A stretch of DNA of 64,000 bases from Sphingomonas sp. OK281 (GCF_900115295.1 NZ_FOVZ01000001.1:1302001-1366000), one strand, 5' to 3'; shown: positions 1 through 8,878, numbered from the stretch's first letter. Program-made: numbers and translations. Notes: a model not told the origin generated them from the sequence alone.

Positions 1-2
1 CG

Positions 3-287
3 GGCAAACCACCCTATATCCTGACAAGCGGTCGAGCGAACGCGCCCGACGTCTACCTGCCGGCCGGAGCCCTGATGAGCCAGGCGTCGGGCGGTCCCGT
101 ACCCTCGGCCACCACCGCCGCTGTGGAATTCGTGCTGCGGCTTGCACCGGTGCACGATGCGACCGCCGTACGGCGCCAGACCTTCCTGTGGGGTCTTCTA
201 CTAGCCGCCACTGCCCTGCTGGCCGCAATGGCATGGGTTCTCTGGAAACGCAGTGTCGCTGCGCAACCAGGGAGCAGCAATTCGTAG
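3..287 (+). CDS. C-terminal end of a DUF3999-like membrane protein (5' truncated)
   Basis: The frame is open from the window edge and ends at 287, so only about 94 C-terminal residues are visible. They read as an extracytoplasmic stretch (PPYILTSGRANAPDVYLP) followed by a single strongly hydrophobic segment (about 22 residues rich in L and A) and a short basic tail. A 'GRA(N/D)AP..(Y/A)LP' block before one C-terminal membrane helix is reminiscent of DUF3999 proteins, inner-membrane proteins of unknown function. The start lies outside the window; an internal ATG at 75 is unlikely to be the real start because coding continues upstream. The family call is tentative. Confidence 0.45.
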   Translation, partial: GKPPYILTSGRANAPDVYLPAGALMSQASGGPVPSATTAAVEFVLRLAPVHDATAVRRQTFLWGLLLAATALLAAMAWVLWKRSVAAQPGSSNS

Positions 288-383
288 ATGCGCCATTCGC
301 GGACCGGCGCGCGCGTGCCGGGTCCAGACATCCCCTGGCACGCCGTCCTCTTCGTTGCCGTATTTGCCCCGACGCGCGCGGGC

Positions 384-432
384 TTGACATATATACAGTT
401 CGAATATTAGTAAGACGTATCCTGCATATATG
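384..432 (+). promoter_or_regulatory. Candidate promoter and inverted-repeat operator of the Nudix-regulator operon
   Basis: A TTGACA hexamer (384-389) lies in an AT-rich island of otherwise GC-rich DNA, with a weak TATTAG (405-410) or TTAGTA (407-412) as -10. Overlapping it is an inverted repeat: CATATATACAG (388-398) and CTGCATATATG (422-432), arms matching at 10 of 11 positions with a 23-base spacer. The second arm ends 8 bases before the ATG at 441. The position suggests a site for autoregulation by the encoded regulator; this is inference. Confidence 0.4.
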
Positions 433-440
433 GGTGATGC

Positions 441-1166
441 ATGAGCGAACGGGAATTTCTCCAGGCCTATGATCCCGCGGCGTACGAACGGCCGTCGGTC
501 GCGGTCGACCTCGTTCTGATGAGCGTGATCGACGGGGTGCCTGCCGCGTTGCTGATGCAGCGCGAGGATCATCCATATCTTGGCCGATGGGCGCTGCCGG
601 GCGGCTTCGTCGCGATCGACGAGAGCCTCGACGAGGCCGCGCACCGGCTGCTCGCGAGCAAGGCACGGATGCAGGATGCGTATATCGAACAGCTCTATAC
701 GTTCGGCGCGGTCGCTCGCGATCCCCGCACCCGGATCATCAGCGTCGCCTATTTCGCGCTGCTGCCACAAGCGGACTTCGCCGCAGCGCTGAAGGCCGCG
801 CCGGACTTGGCGTTGGCGGACCTCGTGGTACCGTGGAGCGGCGAGGCCGGCGGGCCGGTGGTGGCACGCTCGGCCGATGGCGAGACGCTGCCGCTGGCGT
901 TCGATCATGCCGACATGCTCGGGCTGGCGATGCTGCGGCTGCGCGGCAAGCTCGATTATTCAGGCGTGGCGTTCGCGCTGCTGCCCGAGCGCTTCACGTT
1001 GCGCGCGCTCCAGGACGTGCACGAGGCCATCCTCGGCACGAAGCTCAACAAGCCGGCCTTTCGTCGTCGCATGCTCGACCGCGGCTGGCTCGAACCGACC
1101 GGCGAGCGCGAGAGCGGCGCCTCGTTCCGCCCCGCCGAACTCTATCGCCACCGCACCGGCGGCTGA
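441..1166 (+). CDS. NrtR-type regulator: degenerate Nudix domain plus C-terminal winged helix
   Basis: This 241-residue protein has an N-terminal Nudix fold (about 15-150) and a C-terminal region (about 165-235) of the winged-helix type found in NrtR, the repressor of NAD metabolism genes. The Nudix box begins correctly (G55, E61, R69), but the REUxEE catalytic core reads RLLASK, so the metal-binding glutamates are gone and hydrolysis is not expected. In NrtR a Nudix domain binds ADP-ribose or related ligands as a sensor. It is the first gene of an operon with an SPFH protein and an NAD-kinase-like protein, which fits a nicotinamide-nucleotide theme. The ATG at 441 has only a weak ribosome binding site. 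The effector and target genes are unknown. Confidence 0.72.
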   Translation: MSEREFLQAYDPAAYERPSVAVDLVLMSVIDGVPAALLMQREDHPYLGRWALPGGFVAIDESLDEAAHRLLASKARMQDAYIEQLYTFGAVARDPRTRIISVAYFALLPQADFAAALKAAPDLALADLVVPWSGEAGGPVVARSADGETLPLAFDHADMLGLAMLRLRGKLDYSGVAFALLPERFTLRALQDVHEAILGTKLNKPAFRRRMLDRGWLEPTGERESGASFRPAELYRHRTGG

Positions 1167-1190
1167 CCGGACAGCAGAAGGAGAACGATC

Positions 1191-2174
1191 ATGGCATCGA
1201 TCAAGAACATCGGCTTCATCGCACAGTTGCGCAGCGACGCCAGCAATCACATCATCCGCTATCGCAGCGGCAAGGTCCGACAGAGCGGGCGCGGGCTGGT
1301 CTTCTGGTTCCGCCCCGAAACCGCCAGCATCGCCGAGCTGCCGATGGACGACCGCGAGATGGCGCTGTTCGTGAAAGGCCGCAGCCAGGATTTCCAGACG
1401 GTCGCGATCCAGGGCACGCTGACCTGGCACGTCGTCGATCCAGAGCTGCTCGCCGCCCGCGTCGACTTCAGCCTCGGCCTGGTCACCGGCGCCTACAAGA
1501 GCGAGCCGATCCAGCGCATCGAAACGCGGCTTGCCGGCCTCGTCAATCAGGCTGCGCTGCAATATCTGGCACTGGCGCCGGTCCGCGCGCTGCTCGATGG
1601 CGGGCCGGAGCCGCTGCGCCACCAGCTCGAGACGATCCTGGCGGGCGATCCCGCGCTCGCCGAGATCGGCATCGCGGTGACGACGATCCGCCTTACCAAT
1701 CTCGCACCGTCGAGCGAACTGGAGCGCGCGCTCCAGACGCCGACCTTCGAAGGGTTGCAGCAAAAGGCCGACCAGGCGACCTTCGAGCGGCGCGCACTGG
1801 CCGTGGAGAAGGAGCGCGCAATCGCCGAGAACGAGCTTGCCAACAAGACCGAACTCGCCCGCCGCGAGATGCTGTTGATCACGCAGGAAGCGGAGAATGC
1901 CCGTAACCGCGCCACCGGTCTTGCAGAGGCGCAGCAGATCGAAGCCGCCGCCGAGGCGGAGCGGATCCGCACCGTCGAGAGCGCCAAGGCCGAGACCGAG
2001 CAGGCGCGGATGACGATCTATCGCGACCTGCCGCCGTCGGTGATGCTGGGCCTCGCCGCGCGCGAGCTGGCGGGCAAGCTCGATACGATCGAGCATCTCA
2101 ACATCACGCCCGACCTGCTGGCCACCGTGCTCGGCGAGTTCCGTCGCGACGTAGCCACGCTGCCGCGAGGCTGA
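1191..2174 (+). CDS. SPFH/Band-7 domain protein without membrane anchor
   Basis: This 327-residue protein has an SPFH (stomatin/prohibitin/flotillin) domain over about residues 15-190, followed by an Ala/Glu/Arg-rich coiled-coil region (about 190-290) with repeated AE and RA steps, as in other SPFH proteins. Unlike stomatins and prohibitins it has no N-terminal hydrophobic segment, so it may be soluble or attach peripherally. The start is supported by AGAAGGAG just upstream of 1191. It lies 24 bases after the Nudix regulator and 4 bases before the NAD-kinase-like gene, so the three are almost certainly cotranscribed. SPFH proteins form ring-like oligomers; its role here is unknown. Confidence 0.85.
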   Translation: MASIKNIGFIAQLRSDASNHIIRYRSGKVRQSGRGLVFWFRPETASIAELPMDDREMALFVKGRSQDFQTVAIQGTLTWHVVDPELLAARVDFSLGLVTGAYKSEPIQRIETRLAGLVNQAALQYLALAPVRALLDGGPEPLRHQLETILAGDPALAEIGIAVTTIRLTNLAPSSELERALQTPTFEGLQQKADQATFERRALAVEKERAIAENELANKTELARREMLLITQEAENARNRATGLAEAQQIEAAAEAERIRTVESAKAETEQARMTIYRDLPPSVMLGLAARELAGKLDTIEHLNITPDLLATVLGEFRRDVATLPRG

Positions 2175-2178
2175 TCGG

Positions 2179-3072
2179 ATGTCGAGCAATGCCCCCCGCG
2201 CGGTATTCGTCACGCGCGAAACCGATTACGAGCTGCTGCTCGCGCGCCACGCCACGCGCGGGCAGGCGAAGTTCTTTCTGGAAACGCGCGGGCAGGACAT
2301 CGCGGTGCTGGAGGATCGCCACCGCCAGCTGCATGCCACGCTCCATGCCGGACGTGCGGCGGTACCGGGCGATTGGCGGCAGGCCGAGGTCAAGCGCGCC
2401 GACCTCGACCGGTTCCTGTTCGGGCCCGAGGACGTGATCGTCGTCGTCGGCCAGGATGGGCTCGTCGCCAACGTCGCCAAATATCTCGACGGCCAGCCGG
2501 TGCTGGGGCTCAACCCCGCGCCCGACCTGTACGACGGCGTGCTGGTGCGCGTGCCGCTTGCCCGCCTCGCCGGGCTGCTGCCGGCGAGCGTCGCGGGCGC
2601 GGCGCCAGCCGAGCGGCGGACGATGGTCGAGGCACGGCTCGACAGCGGCGAACGCCTGCTCGCGCTCAACGAGGTGTTCGTCGGCCATCACAGTCACCAG
2701 TCCGCGCGCTATCGCATCGCCTGCGACGATCGTGCCGAGGACCATTCGTCGAGCGGGCTGATCGTTGCGTCGGGGACGGGCGCGACTGGCTGGGCGCGGT
2801 CGATCATGGAGGCAACGCACGACGCGCTACCGCTCGATCCGCAGGAGCGCGCGGTCGCGTTCTTCGTGCGCGAGCCATTTCCCAGCATCGCCACGGGCAC
2901 AAGCCTGCGCGCCGGCAAGCTCGCGGCCGCGCCGCTAGCGGTAACGTCGCGGATGAACGATGGCGGCGTGATCTTCGCCGACGGCATCGAACAGGATTTC
3001 CTCGCCTTCGACTGGGGCCGCAACGTCACGCTCGGCCCCGCCGCGCAGACGCTGAACCTCGTTACCGGCTGA
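2179..3072 (+). CDS. NAD-kinase-fold protein (divergent ATP-NAD kinase relative)
   Basis: This 297-residue protein keeps the skeleton of the NAD kinase/diacylglycerol kinase fold in altered form. GQDG (91-94) replaces the GGDG motif, LNEV (163-166) matches the Asn-Glu substrate motif, and the SGLIVASGTGATGW block (192-205) replaces the usual GDGLIVSTPTGSTAY stretch. The Asp and Asn-Glu positions are retained, so kinase activity is possible, but the changed glycine-rich loops could mean a different substrate or a binding-only role. Such proteins are often named 'sugar kinase' or 'NAD(+)/NADH kinase'. It is the last gene of the Nudix-SPFH operon, with only 4 bases after the SPFH stop. The substrate is not known. 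Confidence 0.7.
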   Translation: MSSNAPRAVFVTRETDYELLLARHATRGQAKFFLETRGQDIAVLEDRHRQLHATLHAGRAAVPGDWRQAEVKRADLDRFLFGPEDVIVVVGQDGLVANVAKYLDGQPVLGLNPAPDLYDGVLVRVPLARLAGLLPASVAGAAPAERRTMVEARLDSGERLLALNEVFVGHHSHQSARYRIACDDRAEDHSSSGLIVASGTGATGWARSIMEATHDALPLDPQERAVAFFVREPFPSIATGTSLRAGKLAAAPLAVTSRMNDGGVIFADGIEQDFLAFDWGRNVTLGPAAQTLNLVTG

Positions 3073-3181
3073 CAGACGGATACATAGCGGTAGTTGATAG
3101 GGTCCGCCTCGAGTTGTTCCGCCGGAACGCCGAAAGCACATCTTCGTAGGTCATCGATCCAGCTGAGCTTGGCTTTGTAAG

Positions 3182-4336
3182 CTACCGGCAAAGATCACCG
3201 ACTAGCGTTTGTCTCGTTATTCGGTCGATGCTGGTCGAACTCGTCAACGCCATAGCAACACGCATTTCGGCTTCGATAAGCTTCAACAGGTGGTCGACGC
3301 CGCCTTCCCCGGCTGCGGCCAACGCGTAAACCCACGCTCGCCCGAGCAACACGCCGTGTGCGCCAAGCGCAAGCATCCGAACAACGTCCAGCCCGGATCT
3401 AACGCCGCCATCGGCCAATACCGTCAACCGGTCGCGCACCGCGTCAGCGATCGGTGGCAGTGCACGAGCTGTGGAAGGAACGCCGTCGAGCTGCCTCCCG
3501 CCGTGATTTGAGACAACGATCCCGTCCGCGCCGAGGTCGGCTGCAGCGCGTGCGTCCTCGACGTCCAATATTCCCTTGATGATCAACGGGCCGTCCCAGA
3601 TATCCCGAATGAATTCAAGGTCCTTCCAGGAAACCGTCGGGTCGAAGTTATTACGCATCCAGGCGAAGAAATCTTCCAATCCGGTATTCTTGCCAAGAAC
3701 GGGCGCGACGTTACCGAGCTGATGTGGCCGTCCTCTTATTCCGACGTCATAGGCCCAGGCAGGTCGCAGCAGCGACTGCACCGCGCGTCGGGCGCCGCCC
3801 ATGAAACCCGACGCTCCTGCCAATCCGGAGCGATAGTCACGATAGCGAGAGCCTGGGACAGGCATGTCCACCGTGAACACCAGCGCGGAACATTGGGCTG
3901 CTTTCGCCTGAGCCAACAAATCACGCATGAAGCCACGATCGCGGATCATGTAAAGCTGGAACCAGAAGGGTTGCGACGTGGCAGCGGCAACCTCGTCTAT
4001 CGGGCAGGCCGAAACCGTCGAAAGGCAGAATGGTACGCCTGCGGTCTGCGCAGCACGCGCCGCCTGGACCTCGCCGCGGCGCGCGTTCATTCCTGCCAAC
4101 CCGATTGGCGCCAATGCGATTGGCAGATTTTGGCTGCGCCCGAACAGCGTCGTCGACAGGTCCAGCGTCGAGACGTCGGTCAGCACGCGCTGTCGCAACG
4201 CAATGTCTTCCAGATCAGCGACGTTCCGCCGCAACGTGACTTCTGCGTAGCTCCCGCCGTCGATGTACTCGAACAGAAAGTGCGGCAGGCGGCGTCGCGC
4301 AAGTTCGCGATAATCGATCGCGGAAGCTGCCTTCAT
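3182..4336 (-). CDS. lldD: L-lactate dehydrogenase (FMN-dependent alpha-hydroxy-acid oxidase family)
   Basis: This 384-residue flavoprotein oxidises L-lactate to pyruvate, passing electrons to the respiratory chain. Family marks are [13 protein letters not shown] near the N-terminus, the FMN-binding APIGLAG segment, and [10 protein letters not shown] with the catalytic His at about 278. I chose the ATG at 4336 over the one at 4354 because AAAAGG lies 7 bases upstream and the N-terminus then aligns with E. coli LldD. It lies downstream of the IclR regulator and rhamnose dehydrogenase on the same strand. Non-phosphorylative rhamnose breakdown releases L-lactate, so this enzyme closes the pathway. 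The assignment is strong for the family and supported by context for the substrate. Confidence 0.87.
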   Translation of the reverse strand: MKAASAIDYRELARRRLPHFLFEYIDGGSYAEVTLRRNVADLEDIALRQRVLTDVSTLDLSTTLFGRSQNLPIALAPIGLAGMNARRGEVQAARAAQTAGVPFCLSTVSACPIDEVAAATSQPFWFQLYMIRDRGFMRDLLAQAKAAQCSALVFTVDMPVPGSRYRDYRSGLAGASGFMGGARRAVQSLLRPAWAYDVGIRGRPHQLGNVAPVLGKNTGLEDFFAWMRNNFDPTVSWKDLEFIRDIWDGPLIIKGILDVEDARAAADLGADGIVVSNHGGRQLDGVPSTARALPPIADAVRDRLTVLADGGVRSGLDVVRMLALGAHGVLLGRAWVYALAAAGEGGVDHLLKLIEAEMRVAMALTSSTSIDRITRQTLVGDLCR

Positions 4337-4412
4337 GACCGAGCCTTTTGACATTCATGCGTTGAGGAATACGGTGCGGACCGAAAAACGCCCCGGATGA
4401 TACGCGGCCGGA

Positions 4413-5174
4413 TCATTGCAGGTTCACGAATGCGCCGCCATCCACCAGCAACGCCGCGCCGGTGACGTACCGGGCCAGGTCGGACGCAAGGAACACGATC
4501 GGACCTGCGATATCGTCGGGTTCACCAAGCCTCCCGAGCGGGATCCGCTGCGCCATGCGCGCGCGCTTCTCCGGATCGGCCAGATCATCCTTGTTGATGT
4601 CTGTGAGGATCGTCCCCGGCAATACCGAATTACACCGAATACCGTGACGACCGAGGGCGATTGCCGTCGACTGCATCAGCGAATGCACGCCAGCCTTGGT
4701 CGGCGTGTAATGGGTCTGATACTCACCTCCGACGAGCGCGGAGATGGATGACACGGCGACGATCGCACCCCCCTGCCCCTGACGCACCATCTGGTTGGCC
4801 GCAGCCTGCACCATGAAATACGCGCCGTGTAGATTGACGCGCATCGTTCGTTCGAACGTCTCCACGGGCATGTCGAGAAACGCATGGAACGGGCAGATGC
4901 CGGCATTGTTGACGAACACATCGACCCGTCCCAACGCTTCGGAAGCCCGGGTTACAAAGTCGCTCGCGGTCGCCGGGTCGGCGACGTCGCCCGCCACCGC
5001 GATGGCCTTGCGCCCCAACGCGGTAATCGCCGCCACGCACGATGCCGCCTCGTCCTCGCTGCCAAGGAAATTGATCGCAACGTCAGCACCGTGTCGTGCG
5101 GCGGCAATCGCGGTCGCCCGTCCGATCCCAGCCGATGCCCCGGTCACGAGTACGGTCTTTCCTACTAGCAGCAT
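4413..5174 (-). CDS. lra1: L-rhamnose 1-dehydrogenase (SDR family)
   Basis: A 253-residue short-chain dehydrogenase. It shows the cofactor motif TGASAGIG (about 11-18), NNAG, a catalytic Ser in SSIS, and YTPTKAG containing the Tyr-xxx-Lys pair. The stretches NAGICPFHAFLDMP, THYTPTKAG and CNSVLPGTILTDIN are characteristic of NAD(P)-dependent L-rhamnose 1-dehydrogenases (EC 1.1.1.378), which convert L-rhamnose to L-rhamnono-1,4-lactone, the first step of the non-phosphorylative route. I chose the ATG at 5174 because GGGAGAGAGAG precedes it. The gene starts 10 bases after the IclR stop, so it is in the regulator's operon, with lldD downstream. L-fucose dehydrogenase activity is an alternative, but all neighbours point to rhamnose. 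Confidence 0.88.
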   Translation of the reverse strand: MLLVGKTVLVTGASAGIGRATAIAAARHGADVAINFLGSEDEAASCVAAITALGRKAIAVAGDVADPATASDFVTRASEALGRVDVFVNNAGICPFHAFLDMPVETFERTMRVNLHGAYFMVQAAANQMVRQGQGGAIVAVSSISALVGGEYQTHYTPTKAGVHSLMQSTAIALGRHGIRCNSVLPGTILTDINKDDLADPEKRARMAQRIPLGRLGEPDDIAGPIVFLASDLARYVTGAALLVDGGAFVNLQ

Positions 5175-5184
5175 CTCTCTCTCC

Positions 5185-5988
5185 CTATTTCTTCGGTAGC
5201 GAGGCGGTCCAGCCAAGGTCGCGGCTTACGGCGTCGGCTGCATCGGATACCGTTTTCGACAGTTCGCCCATTCGGTCGTCGCTCATGTACTGCGCGGCAC
5301 TCGAGACGCTGATCGCCCCGACGATAACGCCCTTCGCGTCGCGAACCGGCGCCGCAACGCAGCGGATCTGGTCCTCATTCTCTTCGAGATCGAAAGCGCG
5401 GCCGGCTTCCACGTAGCTTCGCATCCGGCTCTCCCAAACCGTCCAGTCGGCAGGGTGCGATCCTTCAGCCTGGTCGGCATCGAAACGCGCTCGCCAGTAT
5501 TTAGGGGGATGATCGAGCATCAACGCCTTGCCGAGTCCGGTCGACGTCAGCGGCTGTCGATCACCCACCCGGCTGGAGATCGTTATCCGGCGCCGCCCCG
5601 GCATCTTGTCGAGATACAATGCGCGGTCGCCCTCGAGGATACCAAGATGGACGGTATCCTCGGTCGAGGCGGACAGAGCCTCCAAATGAAGTCGAGCAAC
5701 CTGAATGATGTCAGCCTGGACATGGGCCAACGCGCCGAGTTCGAGCAGCTTCGGGCCAAGCCGATACCCGGCCCGCGGGGTGAAGGCGAGATAGCCGCGC
5801 TCCACCAGCGCACTCGCCAAGCGATGCGTCGTGCTCTTGGTCAGCGCCAGACGATCAGCCAGCTCAGGGAGCCCGAGCACTTCCTGTGCAATCGCCTCGA
5901 TCACGTCGAGACCGCGCATCAGGGTCTGGCTGCCAGCCCCAACGGTGGTTTCCTTGTCCATACTCGTGAGCGGTTCAGTTGACGCCAT
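5185..5988 (-). CDS. IclR-family regulator of the rhamnose locus
   Basis: The protein has about 267 residues, with an N-terminal winged helix (about 20-85; LALTKSTTHRLASALVERGYL is the recognition region) and a C-terminal effector-binding IclR domain (about 100-255). The ATG at 5988 fits the AGGGA ribosome binding site better than the ATG at 5997, which directly abuts it. It sits head-to-head with the rhamnonate dehydratase gene, with a dyad in the 91-base gap, so it probably controls both arms and its own expression. The inducer is likely L-rhamnose or an acid intermediate such as L-rhamnonate; that is inference. Confidence 0.88.
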   Translation of the reverse strand: MASTEPLTSMDKETTVGAGSQTLMRGLDVIEAIAQEVLGLPELADRLALTKSTTHRLASALVERGYLAFTPRAGYRLGPKLLELGALAHVQADIIQVARLHLEALSASTEDTVHLGILEGDRALYLDKMPGRRRITISSRVGDRQPLTSTGLGKALMLDHPPKYWRARFDADQAEGSHPADWTVWESRMRSYVEAGRAFDLEENEDQIRCVAAPVRDAKGVIVGAISVSSAAQYMSDDRMGELSKTVSDAADAVSRDLGWTASLPKK

Positions 5989-6013
5989 GATTTTCATTCC
6001 CTAGGATACTATT

Positions 6014-6024
6014 CCATAATATGG
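6014..6024. promoter_or_regulatory. Candidate IclR operator between the divergent rhamnose arms
   Basis: CCATAATATGG is a perfect inverted repeat (CCATA-A-TATGG) inside a longer imperfect dyad, ATTCCATAATATGGCAAT (6011-6028). It is AT-rich in a GC-rich genome and central to the only intergenic gap between the IclR gene and the divergent catabolic operon. IclR proteins commonly bind short dyads of this kind next to their own gene. No experimental support is available. Confidence 0.45.
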
Positions 6025-6079
6025 CAATAGGTGCTGCGGTTCTTATAGGGAACAACGCAGAATAAGGGCAGGATGAACC

Positions 6080-7264
6080 GTGGCGCTACCAAAGATCAAA
6101 TACGTGCGAGCCTTCACTGCGACCGGTGGCGGCGCCGACTACCACGATCAGACCGGTGCGCACTGGATCGACGATCATATTGCAACGCCGATGAGCCGGT
6201 ATCCCGAATACCGGGAGTCACGACGCAGCTTCGGGATCAACGTGCTCGGCACGTTGGTCGTGGAAATCGAAGCTGACGACGGCACGATCGGATTTGCGGT
6301 CACGACCGGCGGGGAGCCCGCCTGCTACATCGTCGAGAAACATCTCGCGCGCTTTCTGGAAGGTCGTAATCCTGCCGACTACGAGAAGATTTGGGACCAG
6401 ATGTACTTCTCGACGCAGTATTACGGACGCAAGGGACTGGTCGTAAACGCGATCTCCGGCGTCGATCTGGCCCTATGGGACCTGTTAGGTAAATTGCGGG
6501 GCGAGCCGGTGCATCAGCTGCTCGGCGGTCCCATCCGCGACGAGCTGCAGTTCTACGCGACCGGCGCTCGCCCGGACGTCGCGAAGGAACTGGGCTTCAT
6601 CGGCGGCAAGATGCCGCTGCACCACGGCCCGGCCGAGGGGCTGGAAGGATTGCACAAGAACGTCGCGATGCTCGCCGACATGCGGGCGAAGGTCGGCGAC
6701 GACTTCTGGCTGATGTACGATTGCTGGATGGCGCTCGACGTCGATTATGCCACGCGCCTGGCGATCGCGTGCCACGAGCACGGCCTGAAATGGATTGAGG
6801 AAGCAATCAGCCCAGACGACTATTGGGGCTATGCCGAATTGAAGCGCAACGTACCCAAGGGCATGCTGGTTACCACCGGCGAACATGAGGCGACGCGCTG
6901 GGGCTTCCGCATGCTGCTCGAGATGGACTGTTGCGACATCATTCAGCCCGATGTCGGCTGGTGCGGCGGCGTGACCGAGCTCCTCAAGATCAGCGCACTT
7001 GCCGATGCCAAGGGCAAGATGGTCGTGCCGCATGGCTCGTCAGTCTACAGCTACCACTTCGTCATCACGCGCCACAATTCGCCGTTCGCCGAGTTCCTGA
7101 TGATGCATCCGGGCCCGACCGAGGTGGTGCCGATGTTCGCGCCGCAGCTGCTCGGCGAGCCCGTCCCCGTGAACGGCCGGATCAAGGCCAGCCAGCTCGA
7201 CAAGCCTGGGTTCGGTGTCGAGCTCAACCGCGACGTTCCCCTCAACCGTCCCTACACACACTGA
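6080..7264 (+). CDS. rhmD: L-rhamnonate dehydratase
   Basis: This 394-residue enolase-superfamily enzyme dehydrates L-rhamnonate to 2-keto-3-deoxy-L-rhamnonate (EC 4.2.1.90). It carries the metal ligands of the barrel domain in order (Asp in YDCWMALD, Glu in [14 protein letters not shown], Glu in [12 protein letters not shown]) and the catalytic His in [34 protein letters not shown] near the N-terminus is typical of RhmD. Translation starts at a GTG (6080) preceded by AGGGCAGGA. It is the first gene of the plus-strand rhamnose operon, divergent from the IclR gene. Confidence 0.93.
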   Translation: MALPKIKYVRAFTATGGGADYHDQTGAHWIDDHIATPMSRYPEYRESRRSFGINVLGTLVVEIEADDGTIGFAVTTGGEPACYIVEKHLARFLEGRNPADYEKIWDQMYFSTQYYGRKGLVVNAISGVDLALWDLLGKLRGEPVHQLLGGPIRDELQFYATGARPDVAKELGFIGGKMPLHHGPAEGLEGLHKNVAMLADMRAKVGDDFWLMYDCWMALDVDYATRLAIACHEHGLKWIEEAISPDDYWGYAELKRNVPKGMLVTTGEHEATRWGFRMLLEMDCCDIIQPDVGWCGGVTELLKISALADAKGKMVVPHGSSVYSYHFVITRHNSPFAEFLMMHPGPTEVVPMFAPQLLGEPVPVNGRIKASQLDKPGFGVELNRDVPLNRPYTH

Positions 7265-7274
7265 GGTTCTTCCC

Positions 7275-8132
7275 ATGAAATTCTGTCGTTACGGCGCCAA
7301 GGGCGACGAGAAGCCGGGTCTGGTCGACGATGACGGCCAGATCCGCGATCTATCGGGGCATGTTGCCGACATCTCGATCGCCGCACTTGCTCAATTGAGC
7401 GCCGTCGACGTCGCGTCGCTGCCGCTCGTCGAAGGCACGCCTCGCTACGGCGTGCCGATCGCCGGGATCGGCAAGATCGTCGCAATCGGTCTCAACTACC
7501 GGGACCATGCGATTGAATCGAACCTGCCGATCCCGACCGAACCGATGATGTTCATGAAGCCGCTGTCCAGCCTGACCGGCCCGAACGACGCCGTGATGCT
7601 GCCCAAGGCGGCAACGCATGGCGACTGGGAGGTCGAGCTCGGGGTGATCATCGGCAAGACTTGCCGCTATGTCGACCGGGCCGATGCACTTGACCATGTT
7701 GCCGGCTATGTCCTTGCGAACGACGTATCGGAACGCTTCAACCAGAAGCAGCGCGGCACGCAGTGGTCGAAGGGCAAGGGACATGACACGTTCTGTCCGG
7801 TCGGCCCGTGGCTGGTCACCCCCGACGAAGTCGGCAGTCCGCAGGATCTCGACATGGCTCTCGACGTCAATGGCGTGCGGATGCAGACGGGCAACACCAG
7901 GACGATGATCTTCCCGGTCGACGAACTGATCGCCTATGTCAGCGAGTATGTAACGCTCGAACCCGGCGACCTGCTCATCACCGGGACGCCTCCCGGGGTC
8001 GGCGAGGGCAAGAAGCCGGAAGCGATCTATCTGAAGCCCGGCGACACGATGCACCTGACGATCGCCAAGCTCGGCGAGCAGACGCAGGATGTGGTCGCCT
8101 GGCAGCATCCCCGTACAGGCGCCGCGGCGTGA
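7275..8132 (+). CDS. lra6: 2,4-diketo-3-deoxy-L-rhamnonate hydrolase (FAH family)
   Basis: A 285-residue member of the fumarylacetoacetate hydrolase family. It should cleave 2,4-diketo-3-deoxy-L-rhamnonate to pyruvate and L-lactate (EC 3.7.1.26), the last dedicated step of the route. Visible family marks are GLNYRDHA, metal-binding DWEVELGVIIGK, LANDVSERFNQ and TGTPPGVGEG near the C-terminus. The ATG at 7275 is chosen because the protein then begins MKFCRYGAKG as in related enzymes; the upstream frame overlaps rhmD. The gap to rhmD is 10 bases, and the stop overlaps the next gene's start. The family is certain; the substrate comes from context. Confidence 0.88.
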   Translation: MKFCRYGAKGDEKPGLVDDDGQIRDLSGHVADISIAALAQLSAVDVASLPLVEGTPRYGVPIAGIGKIVAIGLNYRDHAIESNLPIPTEPMMFMKPLSSLTGPNDAVMLPKAATHGDWEVELGVIIGKTCRYVDRADALDHVAGYVLANDVSERFNQKQRGTQWSKGKGHDTFCPVGPWLVTPDEVGSPQDLDMALDVNGVRMQTGNTRTMIFPVDELIAYVSEYVTLEPGDLLITGTPPGVGEGKKPEAIYLKPGDTMHLTIAKLGEQTQDVVAWQHPRTGAAA

Positions 8133-8878
8133 CCGTCTTTGCGGGTCGGTTCGCGGGGCGGACCGCGATCGTCACGGGCGGTGCCTCGGGGCTGGGCAAG
8201 GCCGTCGCGGCACGCATCATCGCGGAAGGCGGGACGGTCGCGCTGTGGGACCTGAATGCGGAGGCTCTGTCGGCGGTACGCGACGAAATCCAGGCGACGC
8301 ATGTCGAGGCCGTGGACGTGGCCGACCTCGTTGCGGTCGAGGAGGCCGCACGCGCGACGCACGCGGCACTCGGCAAAGTCGACATTCTCGTCTGTTCGGC
8401 GGGCATCACGGGCGCGACCGCTCCGGTACACGAGTTTCCCATCGACAGCTGGCTTCAGGTCGTGGGCGTCAATCTCAATGGCCTGTTCTACTGCAACCGG
8501 ACGATCGTGCCGATGATGCTCACGAACGGCTACGGGCGGATCGTCAATCTGTCGTCGGTCGCGGGCAAGGAAGGCAACCCCAACGCCAGCGCCTATTCGG
8601 CGACCAAGGCGGCGGTGATCGGCCTGACCAAGTCTCTTGGCAAGGAACTGGCGGGCAAGGGCGTGATTGCGAACGCGCTGACGCCCGCCACGTTCGAAAG
8701 CCCGATCCTTGCCCAGCTTCCGCAAAGTCAGGTTGACTACATGCGGTCGAAAATTCCGATGGGTCGCCTTGGCGAGATCGAGGAATCCGCTGCGATGGTG
8801 TGCTTCATGGCCAGCGAGGAATGCAGTTTCACGACCGCATCGACGTTCGATACGTCCGGAGGCCGCACGACCTTCTGA
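8129..8878 (+). CDS. lra5: 2-keto-3-deoxy-L-rhamnonate 4-dehydrogenase (SDR family)
   Basis: A 249-residue short-chain dehydrogenase that should oxidise C4 of 2-keto-3-deoxy-L-rhamnonate with NAD (EC 1.1.1.401), producing the substrate of the adjacent hydrolase. Motifs: TGGASGLGK for the nucleotide, CSAGITG in place of NNAG, SSVAGKEGNPNASAYSATK with the Ser/Tyr/Lys triad, and a C-terminal segment ending FDTSGGRTTF. The start is a GTG whose last two bases form part of the preceding TGA stop (GTGA overlap), which implies translational coupling. Substrate assignment rests on pathway context and resemblance to the Sphingomonas LRA5 type. Confidence 0.85.
   Translation: MTVFAGRFAGRTAIVTGGASGLGKAVAARIIAEGGTVALWDLNAEALSAVRDEIQATHVEAVDVADLVAVEEAARATHAALGKVDILVCSAGITGATAPVHEFPIDSWLQVVGVNLNGLFYCNRTIVPMMLTNGYGRIVNLSSVAGKEGNPNASAYSATKAAVIGLTKSLGKELAGKGVIANALTPATFESPILAQLPQSQVDYMRSKIPMGRLGEIEESAAMVCFMASEECSFTTASTFDTSGGRTTF

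Noticed and set aside
201..908. Long open frame antisense to the Nudix regulator.
   Set aside because: Mirror of a GC-rich coding strand; no initiation site or recognisable motif, while the plus strand encodes a clear protein.
960..2213. 417-codon open frame antisense to the SPFH gene.
   Set aside because: Composition-driven shadow of the real coding frame; no domain recognised and no ribosome binding site.
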